Origin: Wuchereria bancrofti
Lineage: Eukaryota; Nematoda; Chromadorea; Rhabditida; Onchocercidae
Direction of reading: 5' to 3'
Length of the DNA stretch: 64,000 nucleotides
Assembly: GCA_005281725.1 (NCBI GenBank)
Contig: SSBO01000012.1
Span: 10,278,975 to 10,342,974 of the forward strand
Position numbers and translations under genes: made by a program
In this document: piece after piece, positions 63,701 through 64,000 of the stretch
Numbering within the stretch: the first letter of the stretch is position 1
Layout: every line of letters starts with the position of its first letter
The notes under the pieces: generated by a model
Databases searched by the model: none
What the model saw: only the letters and a program-made list of their open reading frames with translations
Told to the model about the DNA's origin: nothing

Positions 63701-64000
63701 ACCTAAAATTTAATTATTTTATTATTTGGAAGGGAGTAAAAAAAAAAAGTATTTCTTACATGCAAAAATGAGAAACGAAGAAATAATCCTAAAATTAATA
63801 ACAAAAAAAAAGAAAAGAAAAGATGGCAGGTTCAAATTTTTCCTATTGCGATAATTTACCTTGTACTAATAAATAAATTAGTTAATTAAAAAAAGACAAA
63901 TAAATGAACAATTAAATAAAATAAACAATAAGTAAATGACTAATAAGTAACTAAAACAAACAAATAAATAAAATGAAAACAAATAAATTGAATAAATAAA
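60795..64000. other. Upstream flank of GRIP
   Basis: About 3.2 kb of A+T-rich DNA, the likely 5' flank of the leftward GRIP gene. An acceptor (minus-strand CATTGCAG, exon from 60823) lies 29 bases before the chosen ATG, so an upstream exon or spliced leader probably joins there. It contains a 17-bp inverted repeat, AAT tracts and pyrimidine- and purine-rich blocks. The more even stretch at about 63215-63420 could be a 5' exon, but no coding match is recognised. Confidence 0.5.
61712..61755. repeat. Perfect 17-bp inverted repeat
   Basis: ATTATTTGAAAGTTTAA at 61712-61728 is the exact reverse complement of 61739-61755, with a 10-base loop. It lies upstream of GRIP and could form a hairpin. Confidence 0.85.

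Overview
The window looks like nuclear DNA from a nematode, most likely a spirurid or filarial-type worm. The clues are the extreme A+T content, many short introns with T-rich TTTCAG or TTTATAG acceptors, an FMRFamide-like neuropeptide precursor, and conserved metazoan genes cut into many small exons. The species call is inference only. There are three N runs (6261-6271, 46549, 52412-52651), so this is a draft assembly.

Five genes can be reconstructed exon by exon. In every model the intron phases match across all junctions. From left to right they are: a METTL13 homologue (eEF1A methyltransferase; minus strand, 9453-15021, 15 exons); a type II membrane protein with two FAM3/ILEI-like domains followed by a POMGNT1-like GT13 domain (plus, 17337-24257, 21 exons); a DEGS1-type sphingolipid delta-4 desaturase (plus, 26241-29186, 8 exons); a short RFamide neuropeptide precursor (plus, 34487-36809, 3 exons); and a seven-PDZ GRIP-type scaffold (minus, 37788-60794, 27 exons plus a likely 24-nt microexon).

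Layout: 1-9452 is very A+T-rich intergenic DNA with simple repeats. METTL13 and the FAM3/GT13 gene are divergent, and the 2.3 kb between them holds a GC-richer tandem-repeat island (about 15240-16275). The desaturase follows in the same direction 2 kb downstream. The neuropeptide gene stands alone in A+T-rich DNA and faces GRIP tail to tail. GRIP fills most of the right half, with a 9 kb intron that contains the microexon. The last 3.2 kb lies upstream of GRIP and shows no gene.

The genes do not form one pathway or an evident operon. Two concern the secretory pathway (FAM3/GT13 protein and desaturase), two concern neurons or synapses (neuropeptide and GRIP scaffold), and one modifies the translation factor eEF1A. 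The most unusual item is the FAM3-FAM3-GT13 protein. Both FAM3 units keep their four cysteines, but the C-terminal part of the glycosyltransferase domain appears to have lost the motif that normally carries the catalytic aspartate.
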